This document shows, one piece after another, positions 23,549 to 35,284 of a stretch of 64,000 nt of DNA. Both the position numbers and the translations under genes were made by a program. The notes beneath the pieces were generated by a model that worked only from the letters and a program-made list of their open reading frames with translations, ran no database searches and was not told where the DNA came from. Numbering within the stretch: the first letter of the stretch is position 1; every line of letters starts with the position of its first letter. The stretch comes from Romanomermis culicivorax (Eukaryota; Nematoda; Enoplea; Mermithida; Mermithidae): assembly GCA_963922205.1 (NCBI GenBank), contig CAWUHX010000004.1:558001-622000 (forward strand), given 5' to 3'.

Positions 23549-23830
23549 TCAAATTTATACTTTTTTCTGGAAGAATGTTATGGGCAAAATTCAAAGATTT
23601 TGTTCTCGTCTGCATCATTTGAAAAATTTAAACTTGCTCTGGAAAAAGGGGTTGTTTGATTCACCTGAGCCATCGATAGTTGCGAATTTTAATAAAAATT
23701 TCCTTATCCTTCTTCCAAGTTTACAAAAATTAATATGTTTGAAAATGTACTCATTTTTTGTGATTCATTTCAATGGGAAAATGCATTGGACTTTGCGGAA
23801 AATTCTCGTAATTTGCGGAAACTTAAGGCC
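23549..23830 (+). pseudogene. F-box/LRR fragment, copy C
   Basis: The segment from CTTTTTTCTGGAAGAATG onward is nearly identical to 35430-35700 of copy D. It encodes the region just after the F-box, through ILLPSLQKLICL. The F-box itself is absent, because the left junction is with a tandem repeat. A T-homopolymer near 23755 puts the following codons out of frame, and homology ends near 23830. It is a broken fragment. Confidence 0.75.
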
Positions 23831-23869
23831 CTGTCATACTTCACCGCGCGTTCATTCAATTGGGCAATG

Positions 23870-25550
23870 AAACCACCGCACATTTATCCATGTTTTCAAC
23901 TGGCTTGAACAACACAGCAATGCAATTATTATAATCCTAACTGACAGGTTAACAAAAATCAACGCAGAACAACCCACAGTCAACACAGCTTTTTGGCAAT
24001 CTGACAATGCTAGTTGTTTTCATGGCTCCCCAACCTTGCTCATGGTGCCAACAATATCTCTGAAAACAGCTGTGACTATCAAGAACTTGGACTTCTCTGA
24101 ACCTCAATTCAGTAGAGGCTCATGTGACTGAATTGCTGCACTAATAAAGAGGCAAGTTGGAATGTTTTTAGATAAAAACCCTAGGTGTGCAACTGCTGAA
24201 AAATTCATCAGGTGTGCTATGACACATGTGAAGGTCAAATGATTATCATTCATCACTGGCAATCTGGAAATCTCACACAAGAAGATGGATCTTGAAGCAG
24301 TCAGTATCAAGAGCTACTTCAATTTCTAGGTCACATCTACTGAAATGAAGGCGACTAAAGCTTACAAGGTTGGTACCGGAAGCATATTGAAGACAAAAAT
24401 ATTGTATTTTGAACAGTTGTGGTTCATGAAGACCAGCCAGAGGTTGCACCCCTTCAAACATCACAGTTCTGGATTGCCATTAATCCAAAAATCACAACCG
24501 TCAACTTTGAAGAAGAATATGAAGATCTTTTAGCTGCCACTCATGAGCCATATAGTATGGAAAGCAGTGCCTTCAACTGTCCTGAAGAAGGCTGTATAAA
24601 GGCTTTTGGTGTTCATTGCAACTTGTTGCAGTATCTTATTTTGGGTAATCACAAACTAATGCCACAGCAAACAAGTTTACATGATATGGCAATACAAACT
24701 TATAGTAGAACATTAGAAAAGGTTGGAATAATACATGTAATTGGGGGGAAGTGCTATGGCACCCCCCCCAGAAATCGTCGACCATATGGCTAGCCAGATG
24801 GTAGCCGTATAGACCCCATACTTTTGCTCGGAAAAATACTGAAAAATGTCATTTTTTGACAAAAAAATAATAATTTTTGAACGAAAAATGGTAAAAAATT
24901 TGAATTTTCTCGGCGCTTCGCGCCATAAATACATTTTTTGGACTTTATAGGGAAAAATTACTATTTTTTTGAACTGTTTTCAGACTTTTTTCGTGAAAAA
25001 ATCAAATTTTTTTCCTTGAGAGACTCCTCCCCCCAAAATTTTGGGAATTACTGACCTCTGGCCCCAAAAAAGTCGCCCAACCTCCCCCAGACCTCGAGGC
25101 TCTGTTACATGTATGGTTTGATTCACCCCTGGCTAGCCTGAAGTTCGAGAACCTCTTCAATTGTTTTATGAAACTGACTAGTTTGATGTTATGGAAAGAG
25201 GTAACATAGGATATGCAGTCCCTTGACAGAAAAACAACATGGATACTTGCTAGAAAAACACAATGGTGGCATTGCAAATCCTAAAAAATTCAATGCTGAA
25301 GTTGTTGTTGAAGAAATGAGGGGGAACCCATCTTTTCTCAGATCTGACTTCCTCACACAAAAAAAATTACTGGATTCTGGGCTAGGGAAGCCAGCCATAG
25401 TCGGATAGAACATACTACATTTTATCGTAGCAACCTGGAAGGAGAATGTGGAGTTAAAGATGAAGAAGAACCCTATGAGGATCGAGTAATGTTTGATCCT
25501 CATTTAGAATATAAAAGTGAAATACCAAAAACAGATTCTTTTGAATAACT
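23870..25550 (+). pseudogene. Relic of a transposon-linked protein with an SDNA-C-H motif and a C2H2-like finger
   Basis: Plus-strand codons read HVFNWLEQH, then WQSDNASCFHGSPTLL, then FSEPQFSRGSCD followed by a stop, then QVGMFLDKNPRCATAEKF. I recognise this order from a widespread metazoan family in which SDNA-x-C-Y-H is followed by a DFSE-Q-GK--CD motif. It is probably RNase H-fold and transposon-derived. A C2H2-like segment, FNCPEEGCIKAF with NLLQYL, follows at 24570-24640. The closing block (about 25290-25400, EEMRGNPSF and DFLTQKKLL) lies beyond a 366-bp insertion at 24740-25105. Several stops and frameshifts make it a pseudogene. The family assignment is from memory of motifs. Confidence 0.45.
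24740..25105. mobile_element. 366-bp insertion flanked by TACATGTA
   Basis: The eight bases TACATGTA occur at 24732-24739 and 25106-25113, and the interrupted gene relic reads sensibly across the join. The insert has G and C runs near both ends, and its right part resembles repeat R3. Its ends do not form a convincing inverted repeat. TACATGTA is itself palindromic, so the duplication is suggestive rather than proven. Confidence 0.5.
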
Positions 25551-28500
25551 TTCAATAATTAGTGTGTAGATCTGAATCTTTAAAAATGTCATCTGGTTTA
25601 GAACAAATATTTCTATGGGATTCAATTGAATTTTATATTGAGCTCTTATGATCTGAAAATGATCCAGAGTTTATCAGTTTTTGTTGAAAATTTGAACAAT
25701 CTCTCCTCTTATAGTTAAGCAAAAGAACATGGCTTTTCTAGTTTTTAATATACAATGGGTGTCAATACTTTGCTGCAAGTTGGTTGGTTATGTAGCCACA
25801 TACTGTGGCTCCAATGTGGTCGATTTGAACTAGAATTATTAATATTCCAACTAAATGAAACAACAATTTGCACCTGAAAATTTTTCAACAATATCAAGAA
25901 TGTGTTTAACTTTGTATAATTTCCCATGTAAGGGATAACGATATTATGACTAAACCTTATGGGTGATGTCAGCCAAGATGTCAGCCTGCAATGTAAAAAG
26001 TTTCAGTTGGATTATTAGAGTTTTGGGTGAATGACTGCATTTTGAAACAAAAAATTTTATAATTTGATTCAAAAATGACTTCCACTCGCTTCACTGTAGC
26101 ACACCCAATGTTTTTTTCATTTTGATGAAACTTTGTGGGTATGTGGCCAAGGGGTCCAGCTATGACATAGTGGAGTTTAATCAATGACACTCATTATTTG
26201 ACTTTACAGGTACAAAAATGTGTGAATTTGTGTCATAAATAACTGCTGAAAATTTGAAATTAAAGTGTTATGTAAACCATAATATTGACACTATACATGA
26301 AAGTATGTTGTAGTGTGTTTTCACTGATTTTCCACGATTTTCCAATAGATTTGTCAATTTGTAAAAACGCCCTCAAGTACAACACATCCAACCATGCCCG
26401 ACCTGGCCCAGCGCGATGGTTACTGTAGAAGACGAATTTTGTGAATTAGTTAGTATTTTTTCTATTGATTATTCTCGTGCGCCTCGCTTTTTTATATTAA
26501 CTAGTATTTTGCCTGTACTTTATTCGCCTGGTTTTTATAACAGTAAGACGTCATACTTTTGGAAGGGGCGATTTTTAGGTAAGTTTTATAAATAAATATT
26601 TAGTTAGAAAAGTGTTTTATTTGTGTCAAAAAGTGTGTTACCTTGTCTGACTAGTTTTAGTCAGGCATTTCTTGGAAAGGTAGTATTCTGTTCTTGACTT
26701 CTCGCCCCTGAGTGAGGAGTCATTCCGAGGTTTAGGGCAGGCGCAGGGAAGCACTGGCGTTAAGGTCGATCCCTGGCTATCTTTCCTGCACATCAATTCC
26801 CCTTGCCAATTTTACACCCTTCCTCCGACCTGATGGATCAAGGAGGCAAAAATCGGCTAGTGCCGCCCCAAAGATCAAACCAACTTTTCAAATACAACAA
26901 GTATATGTTTCAAGCATGTACCCCAAGCATCGCTACATACACTGGCAAATAATTATTGATCCGTATTGCATTCTTGAACACTTATAAGCCTTCAATGATT
27001 GTGATCTAAAATTTTGAAAACTGCAAAAAATTTGAACATTTGGATTGATGTTACAAAATGAATTTTGATTTTTAGATCAAACAAATACTGGCATGTTGTT
27101 CAGTGCAAAAAACTGTACAAAATTTGTTTTTTTTTGAGGTATGATTAATTTTTTACTTATCACAACCTTGGTCGAGTCCTAGAGAAATTGTGTCTCAAAA
27201 AGTTTCAGTTTTCCACAGGACCCCAAAAAATCCGCACTGTATGCAAAAAATCCCTGCATGCAGGCAGTGTTTTTTTGTACTTTACAAAAAAAATGGTCGA
27301 GGATACCAAAGAAAGCCCACATATTAGATCAGTCATTATTCAAATCAATCATCAGAGTCATTTTTTGAAAAAGCCAGGTTGCCATATGCAACTTTTGCTG
27401 CACAGACACATTTTTAGTTGCCCACACTAAAATTTATAAATCTGCTTAGTTTGATCAGAAAAGTGATTAAAAGTTTATTCTCTTGTATTTCATTCACTTT
27501 TCATCATTTCTAGACTTCCAGAACTGAATTTCATGAGTTGTCAGAAAAATTCAAAAAACTAGCTGAATTAACCTGTTCAAAGCCTTGCACTGGATAATTT
27601 TGATTCCATGGCCTCCAAAATGTCGGAAAATTATTTTTTTAAGCACATTAGTCTGCAACTATGCACTGATGATCGATCATGATGTTTTCACCATTTCATT
27701 GGCAAAAGCATTCAAACATTTTTCTATCATTTTGGATCTAACATATCTAGAGCCAGTATAATTTAACAATAGTTACTTATGATTGTTTTCAAGGGTATAA
27801 AGCATAAAAAAGCAATATACATATTAGACATGAAATGAATCCAGCTTTATGTAGTTTCAGAATCCAAATCCAGGAAATCAGTAAGAACGGAATCCAAATC
27901 TGACATTGAGGATTCGGGTGAATCCGAATTCTACACTAATTTTTGCCAAATCAAACATGCACAATTTATTGACTACATTTAGTGTAGGTTAATGTAATTA
28001 TTTTATTTTAACATATTTATTTCATAGAAGCAGGGTTTCTCTTCTCCTAGCAGACTATTAAGGGTTGGAGCAGAAATTTTTTTGATGCTTTTCTGCACAG
28101 AGGCAGTGTAATATATAGGTTTCATTTCTTTGTGCGATTTCTTTCCATGTTTGGATGGGATGAATGTCAACTGTGATGCCCTGTTTGGTATGTCAACTAT
28201 CTAGTTATGTCAACTGTGATGCCCCGTTTGGTACGACTATTCTCCATTTGTCCTTAACTGTGGGTGAGATATAGGGGGACCTTGGATGGGATGAATGGAA
28301 TTACTATTTTTCGGCTAATCTGACATTTTTCAATGAAATCAGGTAACCCAAATCCCCCTGCCACATGCTGCCCACATTCACTTAAATGATCAATTAATAG
28401 TTTGTTCCTTGTGCTGCGGATATATAATTAATCTCTAATATACAAATATGGCCATCACGAAATATAATTCACCATTGGTGAATTTCAAATATTAGTTGAT

Positions 28501-28740
28501 TGTTTTTTTGTGGGTCGAATAAAATTTGAAGATTCTTTCGCATTAGATAATCCATATCAAGGTGATTGAAAGTCATTTTTACCAACATACCTCGAATTAA
28601 GAATGGATTCTGATTCAGTCTAAAATTTTGGACAAGACTACTGAATCCGAATTTGGAAAATCAGTGAAGTCGAGTCTGAATCCAGAAAAAAGGTCCAAAT
28701 CTGGGGTTTGTCTCATCTTTAACTTTCGATTTGAATATCA
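25551..28740. other. Long stretch without a recognised gene
   Basis: Mostly AT-rich. About 26390-26900 is richer in GC, with a TATA-like and an AATAAA-like string and a GC-rich 3' part, and could be a solo LTR or an old exon. I could not fix its ends. Nothing else is supported. Confidence 0.35.
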
Positions 28741-28748
28741 GTAATTAA

Positions 28749-29207
28749 CAGTGTTTTTTTGTACTCGGTTCATTTGTACTGGTACAAACAACCTCTCAAA
28801 AACTGTTTGTACTTCAAAATTTGCGAAAAATTGGTGGAAAAAGGATTCATTGTTATAAAAAGCAATAAACATGCTGTGAAAAATATGAATGCGTTGACTA
28901 TTTCCAGGAGACACATAAGAAGGCTACAAATTCAGACAGATGGAACACTTGATCAAGAGGCACATAACATGCACTAGTGAAATACTCCTCAAGCTTTTAT
29001 TATTATGCCACAGCTGCTAGTTTGTCATTTTCGATGTGGATGCATAACAAACAAGTCCTACAAAGTTCATTGATACTGAACACTGACAGCTGTTGAGTAA
29101 CAAAAAAATTTTTTGTTGAAAAATTTTCATTTGTACAAGTACAAACGAACCCCAAATTTTCGTTTGTGCTCTAGACTGTTTTGTTCGTAAAGTACAAAAT
29201 AACACTG
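28749..29207. mobile_element. hAT-type MITE with 8-bp target duplication
   Basis: The element begins CAGTGTTTTTTTGTACT and ends in the near reverse complement AGTACAAAATAACACTG. It is flanked by identical GTAATTAA at 28741-28748 and 29208-29215. The eight-base duplication and CAGTG ends are typical of hAT elements. Inner repeats of GTACAAAC in both orientations extend the subterminal palindrome. The short frame inside has no transposase motif, so it is non-autonomous. Confidence 0.85.
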
Positions 29208-29364
29208 GTAATTAATGCCAGTGGTTAGCATCAGAGGAAATTTTTGGATTTTGATTTTCTATAGGATTGGAAAATGAATATTTTCATTATTTACATCCTG
29301 CCTGAAAAGTCTGATTTTTGGTGAATTCAACATGTTTTCAGTTAGGCAATCTAAAATCCAAAAA

Positions 29365-29790
29365 TTATGCAAGTATAACACAGTATTTAGATGGCTTTTT
29401 CAGACAGAAGAACCTCTACCATTTTCCCACACTGATGATGTCTTATCATTTTCCAAATGCTATTATGTTCCCGAAAGTCAAAAATTCTAAAGGACCACAA
29501 AACAATTTTGTGAAAATGATCTAGAAAAATCTGATCTCGTCAAATACATTAAAAAACAAAAGAAACTCCAATATCATCCATAAAATGCTGATGTTCAAAA
29601 GCTATAAGCATAAGCTAAATCCACATTTTCCTGATGCACAATGAAAATGATACATAAAATCATAAGTGATTTGAAATCTCATGAGAAGCACCAAAAAACT
29701 TATGATATTTTTTTATGCATAAAAATGCATCATCAGACAGGAGACTCAGGCATGTAGCTGAGGAGGAGACAGGGAGGGACTGGTCCCTCC
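29365..29790 (+). repeat. Dispersed repeat family R1, copy 2
   Basis: It matches 25-235 (same orientation) and 57560-57960 (inverted). It extends further than copy 1 into a block containing GCATCATCAGACAGGAGACT and a GAGGGACTGGTCCC string. No coding assignment. Confidence 0.55.
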
Positions 29791-30222
29791 CAAATTTTAT
29801 TTTAGAGTACAAAAGACTGAACTTAGTGTAAGAAGTTGCACAACTCAAGCTAATCTAATCACACATCAGCACGTTGTTGCCAAATAAATAAGTGTATTTT
29901 ACATTCGACCTAGTGTACTTCTGGCCAGCTTTTGGCTGAAATAGTGTTTTTTCTAATTATTTATTTGATTTTCCATTTGTACCACCGAACTTATTTCAAT
30001 AGAACTTTTGCTCCATAGCAGTCACGGTTGACCATACAATATTTCAGCAAAATCTTGTATTTGACAAGAACTCTACTATACTGTTTCAGATAAATTTTTG
30101 ATGGAGTTCAAAAATAGATTTACATCTGATGTGCAAGATTTACTGCTAGCAATTGAAGCACATTGGATCCTATTAGTGTTGGATCCTATTAGTGTTTTTG
30201 GAAAAAAAACATTTTGAATCTA

Positions 30223-30467
30223 TAGCTTGTTTTTTATAAAATGCTTCTAAATTGAAAAAGGACAAAAATCAACTATGCTATCAAAATCGCGTTCACAAGG
30301 CTTTGACAATAAGATTTTTCGTTCTAAAAATTGTTATAAGTTGATTGAAAAAGTTCACAAGTTTTCAATCTCACGTGATGAATAGTTTAGCTGAAAATTG
30401 TAAAAATCTAAAATAGAACTTGCTTTCCACTTTTATAATTTAGAAGCATTTCAAGAAAAACAGACTA
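30223..30467. mobile_element. Mariner-like MITE, copy 1, at a TA site
   Basis: The 245-bp element has about 33-bp imperfect terminal inverted repeats (TAGCTTGTTTTTTATAAA at the left, the complement of TAGTCTGTTTTTCTTG at the right) and is flanked by TA at 30221-30222 and 30468-30469. The paralogous stretch at about 23150 reads GAATCTAGGTGC without the element, which confirms the TA duplication. TA targeting is characteristic of Tc1/mariner. No coding capacity. Confidence 0.9.
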
Positions 30468-30589
30468 TAGGTGCAAAGTCTTGCCGGTAAGAATGCAAAT
30501 TCTTAGACGTTTGCCAAGTTTTCGAATTGTAGTTTGCCCAACTGAAAATCGAATTCGCTGAAAAATTAAACCTTCTGTTTTGGAAATGA

Positions 30590-31500
30590 ACGTTGAAAAG
30601 ATTCATTTTTCAGCATTGTAGAGTATCAAATGGTCACTTTACACAAATTTTTATTCCGAGTGTAAACAAGCGTATTTTCGTGATTTTTTGGTTGAAGGGG
30701 TTTTCGACAGTGGGGAATTCAGTTCCCAATCACTTTACTCAAAAAATTATTTCAAGTGTAAACACATGTGTTTCTGCGATTTTTTGAGAGGAGGGGTTTT
30801 TGACTATGGAAAATTCGATGGATGCAGTCACGCCACACAAAAAAATTCTCTCAAGTGTAAAAAAGGCTATTTCAGCGATTTTCTGTGGAAAGGGTTTTCA
30901 ACGGCGGGGAATTCAATTGATGCGATCACTACACAGAATAATTATCCTGTGTGTAAAACGAAGGTATTTCCATGGTCTTTTATCGGGAGGGGTTTTCGAT
31001 CAATGGGAATTCAATCGATGTGATCACTTTACACACAAAAATATCCCGAGTGTAAACAAGCGTATTTTTTTGATTTTTTGGTGGAAGGGGTTTTCGATCG
31101 AAGCGAATTCAATGGATGCGGTCAGTTTACACACAAAAATCATCATTAATGTAAATGAAGGTACTCCTATGACGTTTTGCAGGTTTGGTTTTTGACCATT
31201 GGTAAATTGATGGATGTAGTCATTCTACACCAAAAATTATCTCAGGTGTAAACAAGCATATTTTTGTGATAATTTGGAGCACAGAGTTTTGGACCACAGG
31301 GAATTCAATGAATGTGATCACTTTACGCACAAAATTATATCGAGTGTATACAAATGTGTTTTTGCCATTTTTGTGGAAGAGGTTTCTGACGATGGGAAAT
31401 TCAATGCACACAGTCACTCCATACAAAAAAATGTTTTTTTGGGTTGGAGAGTTCTTGATCACTGGGAATTCGATAGTAACAGTCACTTTACACTATGTTT
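30590..31500 (+). repeat. Tandem array of 96-99-bp units
   Basis: Unit starts (TGTAAAC or variants) fall at 30661, 30757, 30856, 30952, 31051, 31150, 31247 and 31345, giving spacings of 96, 99, 96, 99, 99, 97 and 98. Each unit contains GGGGTTTTCGA-like and GGGAATTCAATGGATG-like blocks. Overlapping open frames exist on the plus strand because the period is close to a multiple of three. I do not recognise a protein domain. Three units recur at 23341-23548. Confidence 0.8.
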
Positions 31501-31682
31501 ACAACATGTTTTATGCTCTATGTAGTTTATGTATTTTTTACTTTTACCGGAAGTGAGAATTCGTAGTTTTAAGATTGTTTTTTATTGTTTCTTTGATGTG
31601 AAGATGACCAAATTTAAAAGTTTAATATGCTTCTATGAAAGTTTTCACACATGGCTGAGCCCACCTAAAAAGGGGTGGACTA

Positions 31683-31928
31683 TAGTTTGTTTTTTATAAA
31701 ATGCTTCTAAATTGAAAAAGAGACAAAAATCAACTATGCAGTCAAAGTCGCGTATAGAATGCTTTCACAGTAAGATTTTTCACTCTAAGAATTGTTAAAA
31801 GTTGATTGTATAAGCTCACAAATTTTCAATCTCGCATGATGAATGGTTCAGCTGAAAATTGTGAAAATCTAAAATAGTACTTGCTTTCCACTTTTATAAT
31901 TTAGAAGCATTTCAAGAAAAACAGACTA
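31683..31928. mobile_element. Mariner-like MITE, copy 2, at a TA site
   Basis: This 246-bp element is about 90 percent identical to 30223-30467 by eye, with the same terminal repeats and flanking TA at 31681-31682 and 31929-31930. Confidence 0.85.
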
Positions 31929-32065
31929 TAGTCTATCAGAAAATGCCCCGTTGGGGCAGAAAAGAGAAGAATATACTTGCCTGGAAGTCACCAAGCTTGA
32001 AAAAGAAGTGAACTAGATTTTGGAGAACTTGGGTTAAATTTGGAAAAAATTCACTTTTCTAGTGG

Positions 32066-33323
32066 CGTATTCCTAAAACAGCGTTTCCTAAAAGAGCGTT
32101 TCCTGAAAGAGGGTTTCCTAAAACAGCAGATTCCTAAAACAGCAGTTCCCAAAACAGCGGATTCCTAAAACAGTGTTTCCTAAAACAGCAGATTCCTAAA
32201 ACAGCGTTTCCTAAAACAGTGGATTCCTAAAACAGCGTTTCCTGAAACAACGGATTCCTAAAACAGCGTTTCCTAAAACAGCGGATTCCTAAAACAGCGT
32301 TTTCCTACATTAAAAAGATATGTATTAAATCACAATGATGTGTTTCCCATGGTATGCGTTGCAAAGCTACCTCCAGAAGTGCTGTAAAGTGAAGTGTGTA
32401 CGTATTGTGCGAGTGTTAGTCACTTTTTCATTCATTAATAACTGTTTTTTGAAAATGGACGTGTTTAAGACTCAGAAAAAAGTGAATGTTTAAGCTTAGC
32501 TGGCTATTGTTATAGAATTGATTACCGAAAGCCCAAAAAAACGATTTGGCGCTGTACAAAAACAGGCTGCAAGGGAAGTGTTGTAATAAAAAAATGAATG
32601 TTATTGTTTTCTCATTTTGCGCCAAATTGTTTTAGTAGAAAATTGAATGTTACCATTATGTGCTCTCATTTTGTGCCGAAAACCATGCACATAGCTTTTT
32701 TTGTGTTTATTTTAAACGTTTAAGCATCTACAAACGTTTGCATTTGAAAAAACAGTTTTCTTTCAAAAGTCTACAAAAATCTGCATTTTTTGCCTAAAAA
32801 AATAAAAAGCTACTAAAATTTTGCTTCGCATCAATTGACACTTTTTCCATTTTGAAAGAAAAATAGCGAATTTCGCAATGATTAAACCCCCATGCATTTG
32901 CATACGGATAAGACACGTCCTTGGAGAACAATTTCAAAGATAGTGGATATACCCCAGTGACTACATATTTACTAAGTTAATGGTTAGTCATTGTTTGTTT
33001 ATTATGTAACAAAAACAGACACTCTTCATTTAGCAAAATAAACTTTTTCAACAGCGATCTAGTGTAAAGAAACTGAATGACAAATTGTGCCCATATATCA
33101 TATACTAGGAACCGCTGTTTTAGGAAAACGCTGTTTTAGGAAAACGCTGTTTTAGGAATCCGCTGTTTTAGGAAACACTGTTTTAGGAATCGGCTGTTTT
33201 AGGAAACGCTGTTTTAGGAATCCGCTGTTTTAGGAAACACTGTTTTAGGAAATGCTGTTTTAGGAAACGCTGTTTTAGGAAACACTGTTTTAGGAAACGC
33301 TGTTTTAGGAACTGCTGTTTTAG
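32066..33323. mobile_element. Foldback-like element with tandem-repeat inverted arms
   Basis: The left arm (32066-32310) is about 15 units of a 15-16-base motif, ATTCCTAAAACAGCG alternating with TTTCCTAAAACAGCGG. The right arm (33107-33323) is about 14 units of the reverse complement, CGCTGTTTTAGGAAT and variants. Between them lie about 800 bases of AT-rich sequence with no gene. Long inverted arms made of short tandem units are the layout of foldback transposons. No target-site duplication was recognised at the edges. Open frames reading repeated PKTAF-like peptides are products of the repeat. Confidence 0.65.
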
Positions 33324-34970
33324 ACATAAACCTTTTTAGTATTGGATTTTCATTCTTCCTCATAAAAAATTTTTCCATGTCTGTGAAAAAGTATATTCTG
33401 CAGCTGAGAGCATCAACACACTCCACAACGAAACATGTGCATCTTCAAAATTTTGAGGAGGGTACAGGGGTGGACCTTGGTTTTTTTGGCGTTTTTGGAG
33501 AAAAAAAATCCAGAAAAAGTTGACTAAAAAAATTTTTTTTCATAACAAATTATCCAGTTTTAAAACCCTTGGGGTAGTTTGTACCCCCAACCCCATGTCC
33601 TCTCTCGCACATGTGAGCTAACTGTGTTAAACTTTTTTTATCTTTTTAGTGTCAATAACAGGAATCAATTCTGGGAAAGTGGCACATGAAATCCCACTCG
33701 TTTTTTTAGAAAAGGCTACAGCACAAAGTCTTCTCGGTACTAAATCGATTGTGCAAGATATTTTTAATTCACTCATTTCATATAGCATATCATATAGAAT
33801 TCACTCCATAAGTTCTACTGATTACAAACTATAAGCAAATTTATTCTCCTCTATTTAACTATTAAAAAATTGCATCATTCCCAGTATTTGGGCTTAAGCT
33901 GAAATTTACAGAAAGAGTGCAAGCTTTTTGCAGGATGGCAGACGGGAAGCAAGTTCACCCACCCCTGTCGCTTCAGTCCTGCTTTCAAAAAGTTGCACTG
34001 TTGTAGTGGGAGTGCAAAAATGGTGGAGGAGAACGGGGTACGGGCATCGGGGCACACCCATAATGTAGGCGTGGCTGAACCAGGATTTTTGTCTGCTTTA
34101 CCCTGTTCTCCCATTTGCAAATTGGAATCCAATGACTGTAACCAAGGCTCAGTTGCACTAAAGGGGTCTCAGATCGAGCTCAAGATAATTTTGAGCAAAA
34201 AAGCCACTCGGTTTGATCACAAGTTGAATATAATTTGAATGCCATCAGGACTATAACGAGCTCAATTATCCCCAAAACAACTAAATGTAAAATTTGTGCA
34301 ATTCCCAAACTCGAACTTCATGCCAAGTATTAGTTAATCCTGAAGTGAGTATTGTTTATTCACTGGAAGAAAATAATTTGGACGTTGTGATTAGCTCAAA
34401 CTCAGAATCATCAATTCAAACTCAATGTTGAGATCATCCCCATGTTGGGAAAGTGCAACCAACCTCAGGTTTCTTTATAGTTCTGAAAATGTCTATAATA
34501 TGCCTCCCTCACTATTTTCCAGCTAGTGGTAAGGCAGAAGTTTTGAATCAGTGGGGAGTTAGAATGGAATTGGTTCAACATGTCTTCACATTTGAAGTCA
34601 TGTGCATAATATTTTCACAAAGAAAAATGTTACTGTAGTTGATGCCAGGGGTTGGACAAAATGCATGATGCAGCAGAATGTACTTTTTTACAGCCCTGGA
34701 AATTTTTTTTTGAAAGAATGAAAATCTGGTATAGTGAAGGTGATTTTTTTCCAACTTCAACTCAAGTTCTCAAGAATCTAGTCCGCTTCTTTTTCTAGCC
34801 TGGCAACTATCCCAACGAGTATATTCTTCTTTTTTCTGGCCCATAGTGGTATTTTCTAACAGACTAGTATATGTCACAAAAATTCTAGTATCTGCGAAAA
34901 GAACATTTGGTGCCGGCTGGTGCTAAATACTGTAGCACTGATGCCTGAACATTCCTATCTCTCTATTACA
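33324..34970. other. Stretch without a recognised gene
   Basis: No supported coding or RNA feature. About 33890-34140 is somewhat GC-richer and carries short open frames on both strands with no known motif. Confidence 0.35.
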
Positions 34971-34974
34971 ACAG

Positions 34975-35215
34975 ATATGCATGGCAAGAATTTTCGACTT
35001 TTCATCTTGGTGGTGGGGAGATGGGTGTGGGCGAGCAGAAAAAACAGAAAAAAAGCTCCGCAACCACATGTTTAATGCAAAATATGCAAAAATCATAAAA
35101 ATGCTGTCCTAGAGAATGTTTGGGGGGAGTATTGAACTTTTTTGGGCCAGGGGGTGTACAGGGTCTCAGGTAGGAGGGTCTACCCTCAACCCCACCCAAC
35201 CCCCTATGTGCATGT
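34975..35215 (-). repeat. Dispersed repeat family R3, copy 2
   Basis: This is the reverse-oriented match to 2842-3065. It has GGGTCTCAGG, complementary to the CCTGAGACCC landmark, and GGCAAGAATTTTC, complementary to the other end. It lies about 70 bp upstream of F-box copy D. Confidence 0.55.
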
Positions 35216-35284
35216 CATTCTCTTCTGCAAGTAAAATTCTCTTTTGTTCAGATAGTAAGAATCACCATCGATCGCTTTATTGAT

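Noticed and set aside
30590-31500. CRISPR-like array
   Set aside because: The units are full-length diverged tandem copies with no short exact repeats and unique spacers, and the window is eukaryotic.
33214-33426. Open frame with repeated PKTAF/PKTVF peptides
   Set aside because: It is only the translation of the foldback arm repeat.
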